64,000 nucleotides of DNA from Muscardinus avellanarius (Eukaryota > Chordata > Mammalia > Rodentia > Gliridae). The stretch is taken from NCBI GenBank assembly GCA_963383645.1, contig OY726565.1, forward strand, positions 29,412,966 through 29,476,965, in the 5' to 3' direction. The notes under the pieces were generated by a model. The model was given only the letters and a program-made list of their open reading frames with translations, searched no databases and was not told where the DNA came from. Shown here piece after piece: positions 45,255-58,399 of this stretch. Each line of letters starts with the position of its first letter. Position 1 is the first letter of the stretch. Position numbers and translations under genes: made by a program.

Positions 45255-45348
45255 GTGGGGGCGTCGGGGCCATCCTCAAACCTGTGATCCTCCTGTCTCG
45301 GCCTCCCAAATACTAGAATTACAAGTGTGTACCACCATGCCTGGCAAA
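45255..45348 (-). mobile_element. Partial B1-dID SINE (B1 half only)
   Basis: Plus strand reads ctcaaacctgtgatcctcct, cggcctcccaaatactagaa, gtaccaccatgcctggc: the inverted B1 head only. The dID half and tail are missing at the junction with the GC-rich block. Confidence 0.8.
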
Positions 45349-47399
45349 TAGCTAGTTTTATTATGCTGTTTCCTAGGAATTTGTGGTGGTTTTCTGTCAT
45401 TAGTTCTGTATATCTAAAGTCCTGAGCTGGGCCTTCAAAAACTAACTTCTACTTCCATGTATCATCATCCAACCAGTCTCACCTCTTGGTACTTCACAAT
45501 GTAGCCAAGGGAGTATCGCTCAGTCCTTTCTTATGTATTTTTTAAAAAATTGACATTTCTTATATTTTACCTTATTTGAGAAATTCTTTCATTTATAGCA
45601 ATCTGGTTTTTATACACTTTTATTCTGAGTATGCTTCTGTGCGTATGTATGTATTATACGTATGTTTATATTATGTACATGGTACATGGTACATAAGATA
45701 TAAAAGGATATATGAGACATGTTTTCAATCCTTTATTTTATTCATATGTTTTATATTTTCTTAGACAAGGTATATACCAAGTTTTAAAATTTTTGAGTGT
45801 CTGATATTATTGGCACCTACTATATATTCCACATTTTTTTAAAGGGAAATATAGGATGTTTATTTAGGGAAGTGGGGGTTTTTAGAGAAGGCTGTGATAA
45901 AGGGGCTAATATTCCAGAAGAAATGCCTAGAGTGGTCAATTTCTGGAAATGGAAAACTGCTCACATGTTCTTAAGTAAGAAATAAGTGACGAACAAGTGA
46001 ACATCTCTTTGATAATGTTTTGAGAACTTTATTTTCTTTAACTCTTTGATTTTCAGTCACCTCCTGTATAGATCTCAGCCTTCTTTTTTTTCCTGTACAG
46101 GTCTCAAAGAAAGTGATTCTTCACTGGGGACAGGGAGATAAGGTGGAGGTGGGGGCACAGGGAAGAGTTATGAGTAGCTCAGCCCAGGGACCCTGTTCAA
46201 CTCAAAGGAAGGCATATGGTCTGAAGACATTTCCTCTGAATCATGCTTTCCTTCCTCAGGGATATAACTCCCTCTTTCACCTTGCCCCAAATTATTAATT
46301 AAATTAAATTGTCATATATCTTAGCCTTCTCTATACCTGGATTTATTTTGAGAGTCAATTTCTTAATCTTTAATCTAATTTTAAAATATAAGGTGCTAGA
46401 TTCAGTTAAATTTTTTGAATATAGCAAATGAGCTACAACTGGTCACCACAAGTAATTATTAAGTCCAGATCAGGGAATGGGAAAGCATTTCGTGGTTTAT
46501 TGGCTGTAGAAGTGGCAGCTCATAGTGAACAGTTAGAAAACACTCAAGAAAGCACCATATCATGAACCAGCAAATGGTGTCAAGGCCCTAAACTAAGAGG
46601 AAGTGCTCTTGGCTTCCCTTGTCTTTGTGGGTATGGGGGCCCTTAGGCCACATTACTTCATCTGTAGCATGAGGCTAATGTGCTTTACCTACTTGTAATT
46701 CTAATGCTCTCTTTAAGTAACTGCTGGGTGCTAGTCATGGTTTAAAATAAATAAGACCTTAGTAAGTACATAAGACTTGGTGTCCACTTTTAGGCCAGTG
46801 AAGAATCTAAGAAAAACAGTCCTATGGGTGCAAACATCTGCCTTGGGAGTTATTATCTGTAAAACAAATCTTTACCAAGTCACAAAGAATGTAAATACAC
46901 TGTCAACAACTTCTTGGAAGGAATCTTTCTCTTTTTATAAAAAGACAAATATCATCAAACCTTCAGAAATTCACCAAGTCAGTCATGTTGTGAAACAAGT
47001 TATAGCTTCATTTGTAACAGGACAAATATTTCTTTAAAAAATTCCATCAAGATGGGAAATAAAATCCTCACACCATTATTTTTAAGAAAACTGTGCTCTC
47101 CTTTTCTTCCTTCCAGGTCAAATATCTTAGCAGTTCTATGTTTATAAGGAAGAGAGTCAAAGAGACGGCAGGGGTGGTGCAGGGGAGCTTTCTGGGGCTC
47201 TGCATTCAGATGTTCACTACCCTCAATTCTTCTATGTTGCTCTCCCTTCATTTCCTACTTCCTAATTTTTTTCTATGTTTAATTAGGTTCACCAAAACTA
47301 TGTAAACAAGAAATTTAAAAAATTCAGTGGCCGAAGGACTATGCTTTATTCCTGTCTTCCTTTTGTTGGGCAAATGCCCAGGTTAGCAGCCAGGTGAAG
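45349..47399. other. Spacer, nothing recognised
   Basis: AT-rich DNA with an imperfect ATGTATGTAT/GTACATGGTACATG run at 45,640-45,700. Open frames up to 86 codons, none with recognisable domains. Confidence 0.4.
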
Positions 47400-47997
47400 G
47401 ATGGCTGTTGGTGGGATTGCAAATTAGTACAGTCTGAACATTATAGTGATGCATTCCCATTAATGTTTATAGCAGCACGATTCACAATAGCAACTACGGA
47501 ACCAGTCTAGATGTCTGTCAACAAGATAAGTGAGTTACAACATTGTAGTATACACACACAATGGAATTCTACTCAGCCATGAAGATGAACAAAATTATAT
47601 CATTTGGTTGAAAATGGAAGAAACTAGAGAATATTGTGCTAAATGAGATTATCCAATCTCGGAAAGTAAAGAATCACATGTTTTCTCTCATATATGGAAG
47701 CTAGAAAGAAACTGGGAAACAAGAGATTTCAAATAAATGAGAGACATACCAGGAGAATAGTGGAAGGGGGTTTTGGGGAGGAAGGAAGAGACCTGATGAA
47801 GAAAACAGTTCAAACAATCCTATGTACATTTGTGAAGCTATTGATACCAATTTCAATACTATAAATGATGATTAGAAGGGATGGAAGTGGGTTGGGATCC
47901 AGAGGAAAATGCTTGGGGTCCTATGGGCCTGTGTGTGACTATCATGCAAAATCTCAATATGATGTATAGTTACAATACACCAATAAAAGTATAACTT
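47400..47997 (+). mobile_element. L1 3' end fragment
   Basis: From ggtgggattgcaaattagta in ORF2, through agcagcacgattcacaatag and gtagtatacacacacaatgg, to the 3' UTR. The terminus is tagttacaatacaccaataa with a short A-rich tail. Frames are broken. Confidence 0.9.
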
Positions 47998-49329
47998 AAA
48001 GAAAGAGCTATAAACATACAACAACGGCACAAGTGGCATAGTAAGTGACTTTTCAGATCCCTCAGCAAGGGAAGAGGGGAAAGAGCAAGAACTAGGGCCA
48101 AGGATTTCCACCTGGGCATATGATAACATCATGTAACTTTTGCTTCCATCCTGTAGTGAAATGGTTAGTCATGAACTACAGTTAGGGCATGGGCACTGGG
48201 AAGCTCGATCCTGGACCAGGCAGCCATGTTATAACCACGACTCTATTACAATGGAAGGAAAGAAGCTTATGCCTTATTTTGTGTGTGTGTGTGTGTGTGG
48301 GAGGGCAGCTAGCAGTTGCTGCCATTTCTTCTTTTCCTCCCAGCATTTTTCCACATTTTTTTTTTTTAATATTAAGGCTCTAGAAAGCACTTTAAGGAAA
48401 ACTTGTGCTTTTTCTCTCTGGATACTAACTTCCATGTCCTTTCAGTGGTTTTATTTTAATGAGATCCTTACCATGGGTAGTGATATTACTTAGGCAAAAG
48501 ATTTTTATATCTTGTTCCTATTTGGTAAATCTACGCTTTATTTCTAAGATCCTGACATTTCTTAATTGTACAATAAAATGTTACCAAATTTTCAGAAAAT
48601 CCCCAAAGCAGTGGTCTCATTCAAAAAAATACAAAGTGCTTAAAATAGTGAGAGAATGCCTCAGGCCAAGCTTATATTCAACTCATTTATTATAATTTCT
48701 GGGCACATTAGCATAATTAGAATCTTTGTTTTGAAACACATTTCCCATGCAGTTGGTTCTTGTTTAGTAACTCAGATACATGATTATACTGCTGTTTAGA
48801 ATCACTAAAGAAGTATCTCTCCAAGTTTTGTCATTCCGAGTTATAATCTATAAATATGTATAAAAGGTCAGTTCTAGATAGTCATCCAAATTTTCTCCAA
48901 GAGAATGACTGAATATAGCTGAGTACAAGAGAGAGATTGATAACAAAGTGATTTTTCTACTTCTCTTTCTTCTTTCTTCTTTCTGTCCCTCTATCTAAAC
49001 TTTGAGGATACTGCAACTCCATATCTTTGGCAAAATAATTTCAAGGAAAACAGGAATGAATGATAACTTGGGTTTTAATGGCTTTGCCTGTCAACAGCTG
49101 GGTTTCTGTCAGTAGTGGAGCAGAGAGGCCTATGTAGTTTTTGCAAAGCACATCCCTTCATTTGTATGTACTTGGGGCATCTAATTTTTTAATTATCAAC
49201 ATTAGATACCCCTAACAAGTTTAGACAGAGGTGAGGATTTCTAACATACTTCATTTTTCTTTGAATTGTAGAAGAAAACTCCGAGTTCTATATATTAGGT
49301 CAGAAGGATTCCTATTTATTTATTTACTT
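47998..49329. other. Spacer with short (GT)n
   Basis: Unique-looking DNA. (GT)n at 48,280-48,298, T-run at 48,357-48,367, pyrimidine tract at 48,958-48,990. No gene recognised. Confidence 0.45.
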
Positions 49330-49511
49330 ATTTTTTGGAACTAAGATTTTAACCCAGGGGCATTCTACCTTTGAGCTAAACCCTCAGGCTCTCCTTTTTT
49401 ATTTTTTATTTTGAAACAAGGCCTAAGTTGCTGAGGCTGGCCTTGAACCTGCAATTTTCTCTTAGCCTCCTAAGTACTAGGATTACAGGCATGTGCTACC
49501 ATGCCTGGTTG
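49330..49511 (-). mobile_element. B1-dID SINE
   Basis: Inverted dID half (aagattttaacccaggggca, ctttgagctaaaccctcagg), then the inverted B1 half to catgcctgg. Possible direct repeat ctatttattt on both sides. Confidence 0.85.
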
Positions 49512-52500
49512 CTATTTATTTTTCTTAACACATCTCCTTTTTTTTGTCCAGAACAATTATATTTCTGTATACAATTATAGAAAAAGATGCCACGGTAAAT
49601 ACTTTCTCTATTAATTATCTAAAGGTCATGCCTCAATACCTGAAAATTCTTAGTACTGGATCTAGTTTGATATGATGTGTAATAATTGAGCCTGAAAAAG
49701 CATTTGTAGACGTTTATGTAGATAGCAAAAGTTCGAGGGGAAATCAAAATCAATATGAGAACGCTTATATTTCCAGCTGTATGATTAGCCTTTTACATCC
49801 ACTATATATATAGAAATATGGCTACAGTCCTTAAATGACTATATTTACGTGGTTCAAAGCAGTGCACCTGAGTGCTCTTCAAGGAAAACATTTAAATTCC
49901 CCATAATTCCCCCCTTCGGAGGGGAAAGAAAAAGTTTAAAATTTCAAATATTTAGTTCTTAGGATTTTCACTTTGAAGTTTCTTTTCGCTACTTTCATTC
50001 TCCAAACTATATTTGAGGTTTTATTAAAAAAATAAACAATGCTAGATTGACAGCACAGTTCTACTTCCTAATATTTACATCTCTGCAATGAAGATAGTTT
50101 GCAGTGCGGTGGTGGGGACCCTGGAGAGGCGGCCCTATGGAAATGGCCAGCTGTTTTCCCCCGGGGAGGAGCCTAGGAAAGGAAATGAAGGCGACCCCCC
50201 TCCACGCCTGGGGAGACGCACATCTGCCCTTCTTACAGTGTTAGGTCTCTGCATCCTGCGAGGGCGATTTGGCTTCACCTTTACACCGTGAGCCACACTG
50301 GCTGCCAGCCCGGCTTGGCCTTTGCAGGGTGACAGTTCATGTTGTGTGTGTGGACAGTGTTCAAAGGCAGAAATGAGCTAATATATTTTATTATAGGAAG
50401 TTGCTTTTAACAAGTGTTTATTCCTATGGTTCAGAGTCAGAACAGATGATAGCGTGTGGGAAAACCGACAGGCCCAGGGGAAGTGGGAAGGATTGACACC
50501 TGCAGCCAGCTGCCTGCTCTGTGTAATCTGTGGACTCTTGCCAAGGGCTTCGGGACAGGAGATGCTGTTCCTGGAAGGAGTAATGGAGGGGCTTGTAGTT
50601 GTATTTTTGCTGTTTTTACTTTTAGAATGCAAATTTTGCTTAACTAATAAATAATTAAGTGAACTTTAAAATGTACCATTATGTTACCTTCAGGTGAAGA
50701 AGATGAAATAAGGATCTTTAAAAAAAAAAAAAACAACTTGTACATTGGAGTTGAGGTGTGGATAAAATAACTTTATAGATCTGATGGTTAAATTTTCTCA
50801 GCTCCAGTACCCTTCTTGATATTTAACAGAAAATGGAAATAGTTTATGATTTTTTTTTCTTTTAAAAATGAGGCCTCATTCTTTCCTTTTGGTATGATAG
50901 GAAGAGGAGAGGCGGTGCGTATTTTGTTTCTGATTGGTGGTGTAACTACAGAGATGTTTTGAAGATTTTGGGATTATTTTGGTTACAGGAAACAACATGT
51001 TGACACTTTCATCAGGTAGATGAAAGGCACCTCCAGGAGGACAGAGGGCTGCCTGCAGGGCCACACCAGGACTTGTCCTCAGGGGTAGGTGACAGCCAAG
51101 CTAGAATAGAGGGTGCTCCTGGGGAAAGCAGGGCAGGATTAGATAGATTTCTGGGACTCCCTGTGATTGGCTGCTTTGAATAATGTCAGTTTGTTCCTAG
51201 GGTCTAGACGAGTGTCCACATTTTGTTATAGCAGCCTAAATAAGCTAAGAAAGCACCACAGTAGTGGAATTTCAGAAAATTTGTTGGCATATTTTTTCCT
51301 ACCCTAATTTAAGTCCCAGACTGAGGGAGAGAAGATACCTGCAAGGAGCATACATTTCAACAAAAGGGAGGCTACAAAAGAGTTCTGCTTTCTAAAGGAC
51401 TCAGTTGCTGTCTGAAGGGTACAAGTGGTTTGTCCAATCTGGTTACAGTAGGACACTTCTCACGTGGGGTTTTGCCTCTTCCTGGTCTCATCACAGGTCT
51501 TATGTAGGCTATGAAGGCCAGTTTTGGATTGACTGTGGGTAGTTTTGAGCAGATGTATCCTGATACAGGCTTATTCTTTGAGCCTCTCTCTTCCTACCCT
51601 GAGGTTTGGTGGTCTGAGGCATGCTCAGATGCCAGGAATAGTTCACACATAGCAAGGCATCTCCTGACCAATGGAATACAAGAGTCTAGACATAAATGCT
51701 CCCATCCTTTTTCCTGAGATACATTCCAAGAGGATTCTCAGAGAAAGTATGCTGGTTTAACTTAAATCTTTGTATTGATTCTCCCTTCTTCCACAAGTAC
51801 TCCTGCCCCCTATATTTGCTTTCTGGGGTTATGTTCCTGAATATAGCATGCAAAACTTAGTGTTTTTCTCAAGACTGCTTTCAAATGACCTTAGGGAAGA
51901 ATTATAAGAAGTCCCATAAGTCAACACTAAGTGAAAATTTGCACACTAAAATAATGGTCAAAGATCATAAACTGGAAATATAACAAAAAGAAAAATCAAA
52001 TAGTTTTTAAATAAGAATTATGCAACTTAGAATGGCAAATTAAAATAAAACTGATGGACTTATTTTGACCTTAGTGGTACAGGTGCCGATTGAAAGTTAA
52101 TTTCATAATATCCTTTTGAGAGATAATTCACTAAGAATATTTTCACATTTCTACATGATCTGGGAATTTTGAGAATAACAAAGTTATTGGGAATTAAAAA
52201 TTTGTAAATTGCTCTAGAGAGTTATAGAAACTTATTTTCCTTAAGGTTTACTATGGGGAACTATGAGCTTAACAGTGTCATTGGTAAGGTAGAAGAGTGG
52301 AAGTCTTGGGAGTTATTACTTATTAGTTTCAGGGTCAAACTTAAAAGTAATTGAAATTCAGATTTTAGGAATTTAATTGCTACTTTGGCTGCCTCAGGAC
52401 GAGAAGAGAGTGATTGATTACATGTTGGAATGTGCACTTTGACCAACACTAAGACTCACGTGTTGGAAATTGCTAGTTAATTATTTTAGCTATAAAAGAA

Positions 52501-52629
52501 TGGCCTCTGCTTCATGTTTTGCCTTCCAAATCTATGGCCACACATTGCATTGGCAGAACCTAAATCTCATCTAAAATCATAGCAGTTAAGAAGTCTGGAA
52601 AATGTAGTACTGGACTTCCTGCTTCTGTA

Positions 52630-52633
<4 letters not shown>
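49512..52633. other. Longest repeat-poor stretch; GC-richer core near 50.1-50.6 kb
   Basis: About 3.1 kb with few recognised repeats. 50,088-50,330 and 50,440-50,590 are G+C-richer islands in AT-rich surroundings. Around 49,908-49,927 is the small inverted repeat TTCCCC...GGGGAA. 51,215-51,253 ends like a MaLR LTR (ttttgttatagcagcctaaa). Open frames of 62-84 codons have no recognisable features. Confidence 0.45.
51215..51253 (+). mobile_element. Possible MaLR LTR terminus
   Basis: ccacattttgttatagcagc followed by ctaaataagctaagaa matches the 3' terminal motif of MLT1/MST-type LTRs. Upstream homology is not clear. Confidence 0.4.

Positions 52634-52676
<43 letters not shown>
52634..52676. repeat. 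(GT)n microsatellite
   Basis: About 21 GT units, shortly upstream of a truncated SINE. Confidence 0.95.
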
Positions 52677-52678
<2 letters not shown>

Positions 52679-52699
52679 GTGGAGTACAGGTGAGGGTAG

Positions 52700-52842
52700 G
52701 TCACGGTTCGCGGACAGCCTCAGCTACTCAGTGAGGCCCTCTGCAACTCAGTGAGACCCAGTTTCAAAATAAAGAATAAAAAATAGGGCAGGGGGTATAG
52801 CTCGGAGGTCAAATGCCCCTGGGTTCCATCCCCAGACCCGCA
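52700..52842 (+). mobile_element. B1-dID SINE, 5'-truncated
   Basis: Begins inside the B1 half (gtcacggttcgcggacagcc), with the doubled actcagtgag motif. Full dID half (ggtatagctcggaggtcaaa to ccatccccagacc) and an A-rich tail, then (CAA)n to about 52,890. Confidence 0.9.
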
Positions 52843-52890
52843 AAAAAAAACAAAAACCAAAAAACAGCAAACAACAACAACAACAACAAA

Positions 52891-53284
52891 AAAGATGTAT
52901 GAATACAATGCTCCAATAAAAAATAGAAAAACCAAAAGCACGGTCCCCAAGGCCATACCCGCAGGGACCCAGCTTCTCCAGCCACAGCCCACTTGCCCAG
53001 TAAATTCATTGAAATGGTGTTACCCACTGATGAGGTTACTATCCTTATTACTTAATCACATCAATGTTGAACATTAATACATGAGCTCTTTCGTGGACAT
53101 TCTGTTATCTAACCATGATACCATCTAGTAGTGTGGCATGCTTTGGCATTGTTAAAACCTTTTCTCACGCTCATTGGAAAACTTTTTATAATTTTTTCAT
53201 GCAATTATAACTAATTTCTTATTAAAATGACTTCAAGGTATTTATAATCTCAGCATAACCATTATTATTCTATAATCATAATAA
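52891..53284. other. Spacer, nothing recognised
   Basis: Unique-looking DNA. No feature assigned. Confidence 0.4.
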
Positions 53285-53475
53285 TTAACAATTGTTTCAT
53301 AATCATTGTGTTCTGGCACTTTTTAAAGTTCATTGTATTAATTTTCTTATTTAATCCTAGTGGTTATATTTTATGAATCCTATGATAAAAATAAAAATAT
53401 TTTCATATAGAAGCTTTAAACAACTTGCCTAAAGGCATAAGAGAGTTTAATGGTTGAGGTTCGACTTGTAGTTTT
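53285..53475 (-). mobile_element. MIR SINE, diverged
   Basis: Order of inverted MIR motifs: tttcttatttaatcctagtg, then aaacaacttgcctaaaggca, then gttgaggttcgacttg. Confidence 0.6.
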
Positions 53476-54650
53476 CAGTCATGCTGAACATATCCTTTAT
53501 TCCATTCTATTTTTCCAGTTGATTATGGTTAGTATTTCATAAAACTATTGACTTTGGTTAATTTATTTTGAACATGCTTCTCTGTTTTATTCCCCAATTT
53601 ACCCCCCCCCGCCAATATACTTAGAAACATCTCTTAAGAAATGCATTGTGAGGCAAGCACACATAAATTTCTAAACAAGAAAAGGTTAAAATAAGTCAGT
53701 TCTGGCTTCCACCCAGAGCAAAAGGAGTCATGGAAATGGGTCACACCATGAGACAGTTTGGCATTTGGATGAGGAGTTATCAGACTGCCTGATTGCTACT
53801 ATAAAACAACAGATGCTTGCACCCAAGGCTGGCTGAGGGTGTAGGGACATATATGCTGGGTGCCCACCCAGTATTCATTTCTACCCTTTCAATCATCACT
53901 TAATTTTTTCTGGAGAACTATCCTGCCTGTTTCAAGGTATTTAAGCATGTTTTATTGGGGGTTTGTAGGGTGGGTGAGAAGGATTGAGTTCATTCCAGTT
54001 TCAGCTGCCATTGAATCAGTGATTGAATCATTGACCAGTCCTATGACTATTAGTTCCTGAGATTTACCTGGAAATTATTACGTCAGTTTGATTGGGCCAA
54101 GCAAAGTGAAATAAAGAGATTTCATTGTAAGACAGGATGGAGAGAAAAACCACTTTTTCTGAATGATGTGGGGCACAGATGTGAGACTTGGAACTGCTAC
54201 AACCATTTGTAAACATGCAGAAGAATTAGGCTAAAGATTAAACTGTTAAGATTCTGAGTTAGAGAAAAAGGAAACAAGAATTCTGATAAAAAATTCCTGA
54301 GGCCTCTTTGAATTTCAAATTATGTGAGTTAATAAAATCCTTTATTATTTATGTAATAAAAACTTACCTTATTGTTAAAGAGAGTTATAAGAAAGGGAAG
54401 TGGGGAGGCCAATGCTCAGCCTTCCTATCAGTAGATTCTTTATAATCCTATCTCTCTAAAATTTCTACTCTCAGAGATATTCCTTTGTATTAAACTATTG
54501 ATCTCAATCATTGCCAACAATTAAACTTTCTGCTATGATAGAAATGTTCTATATTTGTACTGCTCAATATGGTAGACACTAGTTATATGCAACTGTGGGA
54601 TGTTTTAAGTGTTTCTGAGACTGGGAAAATGAATCTTAAATTTTTCTTAT
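53476..54650. other. Spacer, nothing recognised
   Basis: Includes a C-run at 53,604-53,611. The part at 54,080-54,140 (gggccaagcaaagtgaaata) looks transposon-like but is not assigned. Confidence 0.4.
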
Positions 54651-54848
54651 TTTCTGGGCATGGGTGACACATGCCTGCAATCCCAGTACTTAGTAGGCCG
54701 AGACAGGGGGATTGCAGATTTGGGACCAGTCTCAGCAATTTAGCAAGTTCTTTAGCAACTTAGTGAGATGCTGTTTCAAAAGAAAAAAATAAAATGCAGC
54801 TGGGGTATAGCTCAGAGGTAAAATATCCTTGGGTTAATCCCAGTACCA
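54651..54848 (+). mobile_element. B1-dID SINE
   Basis: B1 half with ctgcaatcccagtacttagt and agcaacttagtgagatgc. dID half with ggggtatagctcagaggtaa to aatcccagtacc. Confidence 0.9.
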
Positions 54849-54998
54849 CCAAACAAACAAATAAAAAAGGCATTTTTTACTTATTTAATTAATTTAAACT
54901 TAAATTTAAATAGCTGATTATAGTTAGTAGATATTCTATTAGTACAATGATCAATTGTACTATAAAATGGTTTAAAGAAGAATAATAAATGAGTTTTC

Positions 54999-55545
54999 TA
55001 TAGATTGAATGTGTTCCTTTAAAATTCATATGTTGCTGAGCATGGTGACAGGTTTGAGGACAGCCTCAGCAAGTTTGAGAATCTCAAAAACCTAGTAAAA
55101 TCCTGTTCAAAACAAACAAACAAACAAACAATAAATAAATAATAAATGAATAAAATGGGGGTGGGGTGGAGGTATAGCTCAGATGTAAAATGCTCCTGAG
55201 TTCAATTCCTAGTACTATTAAAAAAAAAAAAGCCATATGTTGAAGCCCTCAGTGTGATACTGTTGGACAGTGAGGCATTTCAGAGGTAACAAAACATAGA
55301 TAAGGTTATGAAGGGGACCCTATGATAGGATTAGTCCTTAGAAGAACAGAAAGAAGGGGTAAGTCCCTGTGGGGACACAGTGAGAAGGTAGGCATCAGCC
55401 AGCCTGGAGGGAGCACTCACCAGAGTCAGCCATACTGGCAGCCTAATCTTGGGCTTCCAGTTTCCAGAACTGTAAGAAAATAAGCTTATTTTGTTTAAGT
55501 CACCCAGAGTACAGTATTTTGTTATGGCAACCCAAGCAGACTAGT
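54999..55545 (+). mobile_element. MaLR (MST/MLT1-type) LTR, split by a SINE
   Basis: Left piece tagattgaatgtgttccttt (54,999-55,035). The right piece runs from catatgttgaagccctcagt through aagaacagaaagaaggggta and ctaatcttgggcttccagtt to the terminal ttttgttatggcaacccaag. This is the complete MaLR order. No internal genes. Confidence 0.85.
55036..55233 (+). mobile_element. B1-dID SINE inside MaLR LTR, internally deleted
   Basis: Direct repeats catatgttg at 55,027-55,035 and 55,234-55,242. The B1 head jumps from gagcatggtgaca straight to ggtttgaggacagcctcagc, so the central B1 block is missing. dID half ggaggtatagctcagatgta. Confidence 0.9.
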
Positions 55546-58399
55546 TTCATCAGATTTTAAATTGCATTACTTAATATTTCTTTGAATACATAAATGTGGA
55601 TCTGGAACTGATATATTTGATAATTTAGATTTGCCTGCATAAGGTTTGTGGAAAGACTTAGAGTGGTGAAATATTTGTATCTTACCTCCTAATTATAAAC
55701 TTCAACTTTCAAAGGTCCATTATTTTGTAAAATTATTTTAATGAGAAAAACAGATGCCAATTTTTTTCTTGTTATACACAGTGAATTTTCTTATAGTTTA
55801 GATTTACAGAATATAAACAAAATCAGCATAAATCAGGAATTCCTTACTAAGATAAATGGTGTGTGTCAGATGTGTAAATTTTGGAAACAAGACTATTCCA
55901 TCAATGAAACTAAAATTAAGGCATAAAATTGAAGTCTTATTAGTTTCCTTTCTTCCTTCTGATCTTCCCTTCTTCCTTCCTTTTCTTATATCTTTCTTTA
56001 TTTCAAAGATAATTGTTAAAGACTTATAATATCAAAGCCATTGAATTCACAAAAGAAACAAGAATGCTATGGGTATAGTCCTAACAGAACTCAGAGGCTT
56101 TTGAAGAAGAGAGGTAACCTAACAGGCAACCTAAACGAGGTAGTGTAAAATGAGTCCTGGTGGGAGAGAGTTATGGAAGGGCACAGCTGGGCATCATTGG
56201 AACCCCTTGAAGAGATATGAGGGGAAATACTTGGGAATAAGTGATACCAAGATAAAATATGAAGAAACAGGAATAAACATAGAAAGAGAGTGCTGATTTA
56301 GAAGAGAAAGGGAGAGGAAACAGAAGAGGTGAAGATCAGGAGGGTCTCAGTCAACACTGTGTCTCACTGCTTTGACTAAGAAGCCTGACCATACACAACT
56401 TCGAGAAAGGAAGATTTATATGCATGCAGTTCTGGAGATTTCAGAGGTTTAGTGCATATCAGGGCCAGTTTGCAGAACTCAGGGCATGGTGGTGGGAAGC
56501 AGAGAAAGGGGGAGAACAAGGGCTCTGCATTCATATCATAGAAGCCTGAAGCAAGAGAGGAAGAACAAGGGAGGAGTGACCGTATATAATCCTCAAGGCC
56601 CCACACTATAGACCTTTCCTCAACCAAGTCCCACCTACAGTGTGGTTGCCTGGTCTCCATGAAGCCAAATCATTGTAATAAGTGACATAGAGCCCTGAGA
56701 GAATGCACGAATGTGGTGTGGTGACAAATGAGTTCCACAGGACTTTGCGATCACTTAGATGGGGAGGTACAAGGGTGAGGGAGATGGCCAGGTCACTCCA
56801 AACTCCCTGCGACAGGGAGGTAGGAAGGAGTGAAGGAGGGAGGGAGAGAGAGAGAAAGAGAGAGAGCGTGTCATGTGGTTTGCAGGGTTCTTTCTGGTAA
56901 CTCAGCATTTGCTTCTCTCCCTGTATTCAGTGAATATAATCCTGGAAGCAACATTTTCCAGACTCTGTCAGCAAGGTTTCTATTTTAACTCTGGCAGTGA
57001 GAGGCACTGACAAGAGATTTTCGAGTCAGAGACAAGGAAAAGCAGGCTTCCAGTTGGGGAGTAATGAGTATCTTGAAGATTTTTGTCTTAAGAATTATTC
57101 CCTTCCATGCTGGAGACATTTGAGATCATCAGGCTTGTATCAATTTCTACACTTTCTACACTTTGCAGTGGATTTTAGTTTCTCAGTTCCTTGAATTAAA
57201 TACTTGTTCAAAATACCTAATACAAATCTTATTTTTCTGATGGACTTACGGCATAGTCACCAAGTAGAGCATGGCTATCAGCTTGCTAGAACTTGCAGTG
57301 AATCCCGTGTGACACTTATAGAATTAGCTTCACTGTGCTTCACACCTGTGCTTGGCTCAATTACCTCCAAGAATGTATATGCATTCTTCTCAAACAGCAT
57401 CACCCAGACTTTTCATTTCAAGCTACTACTCCATAAGATAATTAAATTAAATCTCCTTTCTGTCTCTTCTAAAACACATATGTGCCTTCTGGAACTCTCT
57501 ACCTAAAGCAAACCCACTCATCCTTAACATCTCCTCTGAATGCTCTGTCTACCTCTTTGCCAAGTGGAAAGGTTGTCTTTGACAACACTGCTGTCCCTGG
57601 AGCTGTACCCCAGGCCAGGAGTGGGGCACTGTTTTTCTGCTTTTTCATGTCCCATGGCTGTCTCCAAGCCATTTTTCCTACCTCCTTCGAAGGTGATTTT
57701 GCTGAGTGTCCCCCACTTCCTCACTGCTGATCTGCAATCACTTGGCTGCTTGAACCATTCAACTCTCATCTCCCTCTTTCATATTCAATTTGCAACTTTC
57801 CCATCCAGTAATGTCTAGAATTTATCACATACAAAATGTGTAGAAAATGGTAGAGCAAATTCTCAGAGTATAATTGCCTCTGTCATTATCTTCATCGTAT
57901 GTGTTTGTACCAGAGCAAGTAAACATTGCTAGAGAAAATTACACAATGAAATGATTGGTTTTGCTTGGAATTTCAGATTCCAGCCCTGGAACTGACACTC
58001 AGCACTGCTCAGCAATCAGTATTGGTCTCAATTAGGCTTCCTTCCTACTTGGGGAAATGACCTTCCTCCCTCCCTCCCTCCCTCCCTCCTTCCCTTCCTT
58101 CCTTCTTTCCTTCCTTCCTTTCTTTCTTTTTTTCCTATAGCCCAGTTCCTTTACTGTAGCTCTTAGCTGATGATCTCAGCTCCTACTTAATTGAGACAAG
58201 ACACATTCACTTGGAAAGGCTCTCATCTTCCCTCTATCAGGCCATTTCTCGGGTGCATCTGCACTCACCTTCCTCCCTCTCCATTTCCTTGAAAGAAGTG
58301 GCCTCCCTTTGGTCACAGCCAACTCTTTTTGTTCCTCACACACTTCTCCCCTTCTCTCTTAGGACACTGCTTCCCCCACAACCCACTGTCACATTAAAC
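55546..58399. other. Spacer, nothing recognised
   Basis: Contains a pyrimidine tract at 55,955-55,990, a (GA)n run at 56,838-56,868, and a CCTT/CCCT tract at 58,060-58,134. Open frames up to 100 codons overlap on both strands and have no recognisable features. Old LTR or L2 remnants are possible at 56,380-56,750 and 57,440-57,830 but are not assignable. Confidence 0.4.
58060..58134. repeat. (CCCT)n/(CCTT)n tract
   Basis: Nearly pure pyrimidine run that grades from CCCT units to CCTT and CTTT units. Confidence 0.9.

Noticed and set aside
44849..45400. 183-codon minus-strand open frame
   Set aside because: It crosses a SINE fragment and a GC-rich block, where stop codons are rare. No recognisable protein features.
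56376..56908. Overlapping 65-100 codon frames on both strands
   Set aside because: Opposite-strand overlap, low-complexity serine/leucine runs from a (GA)n tract, and no motifs.
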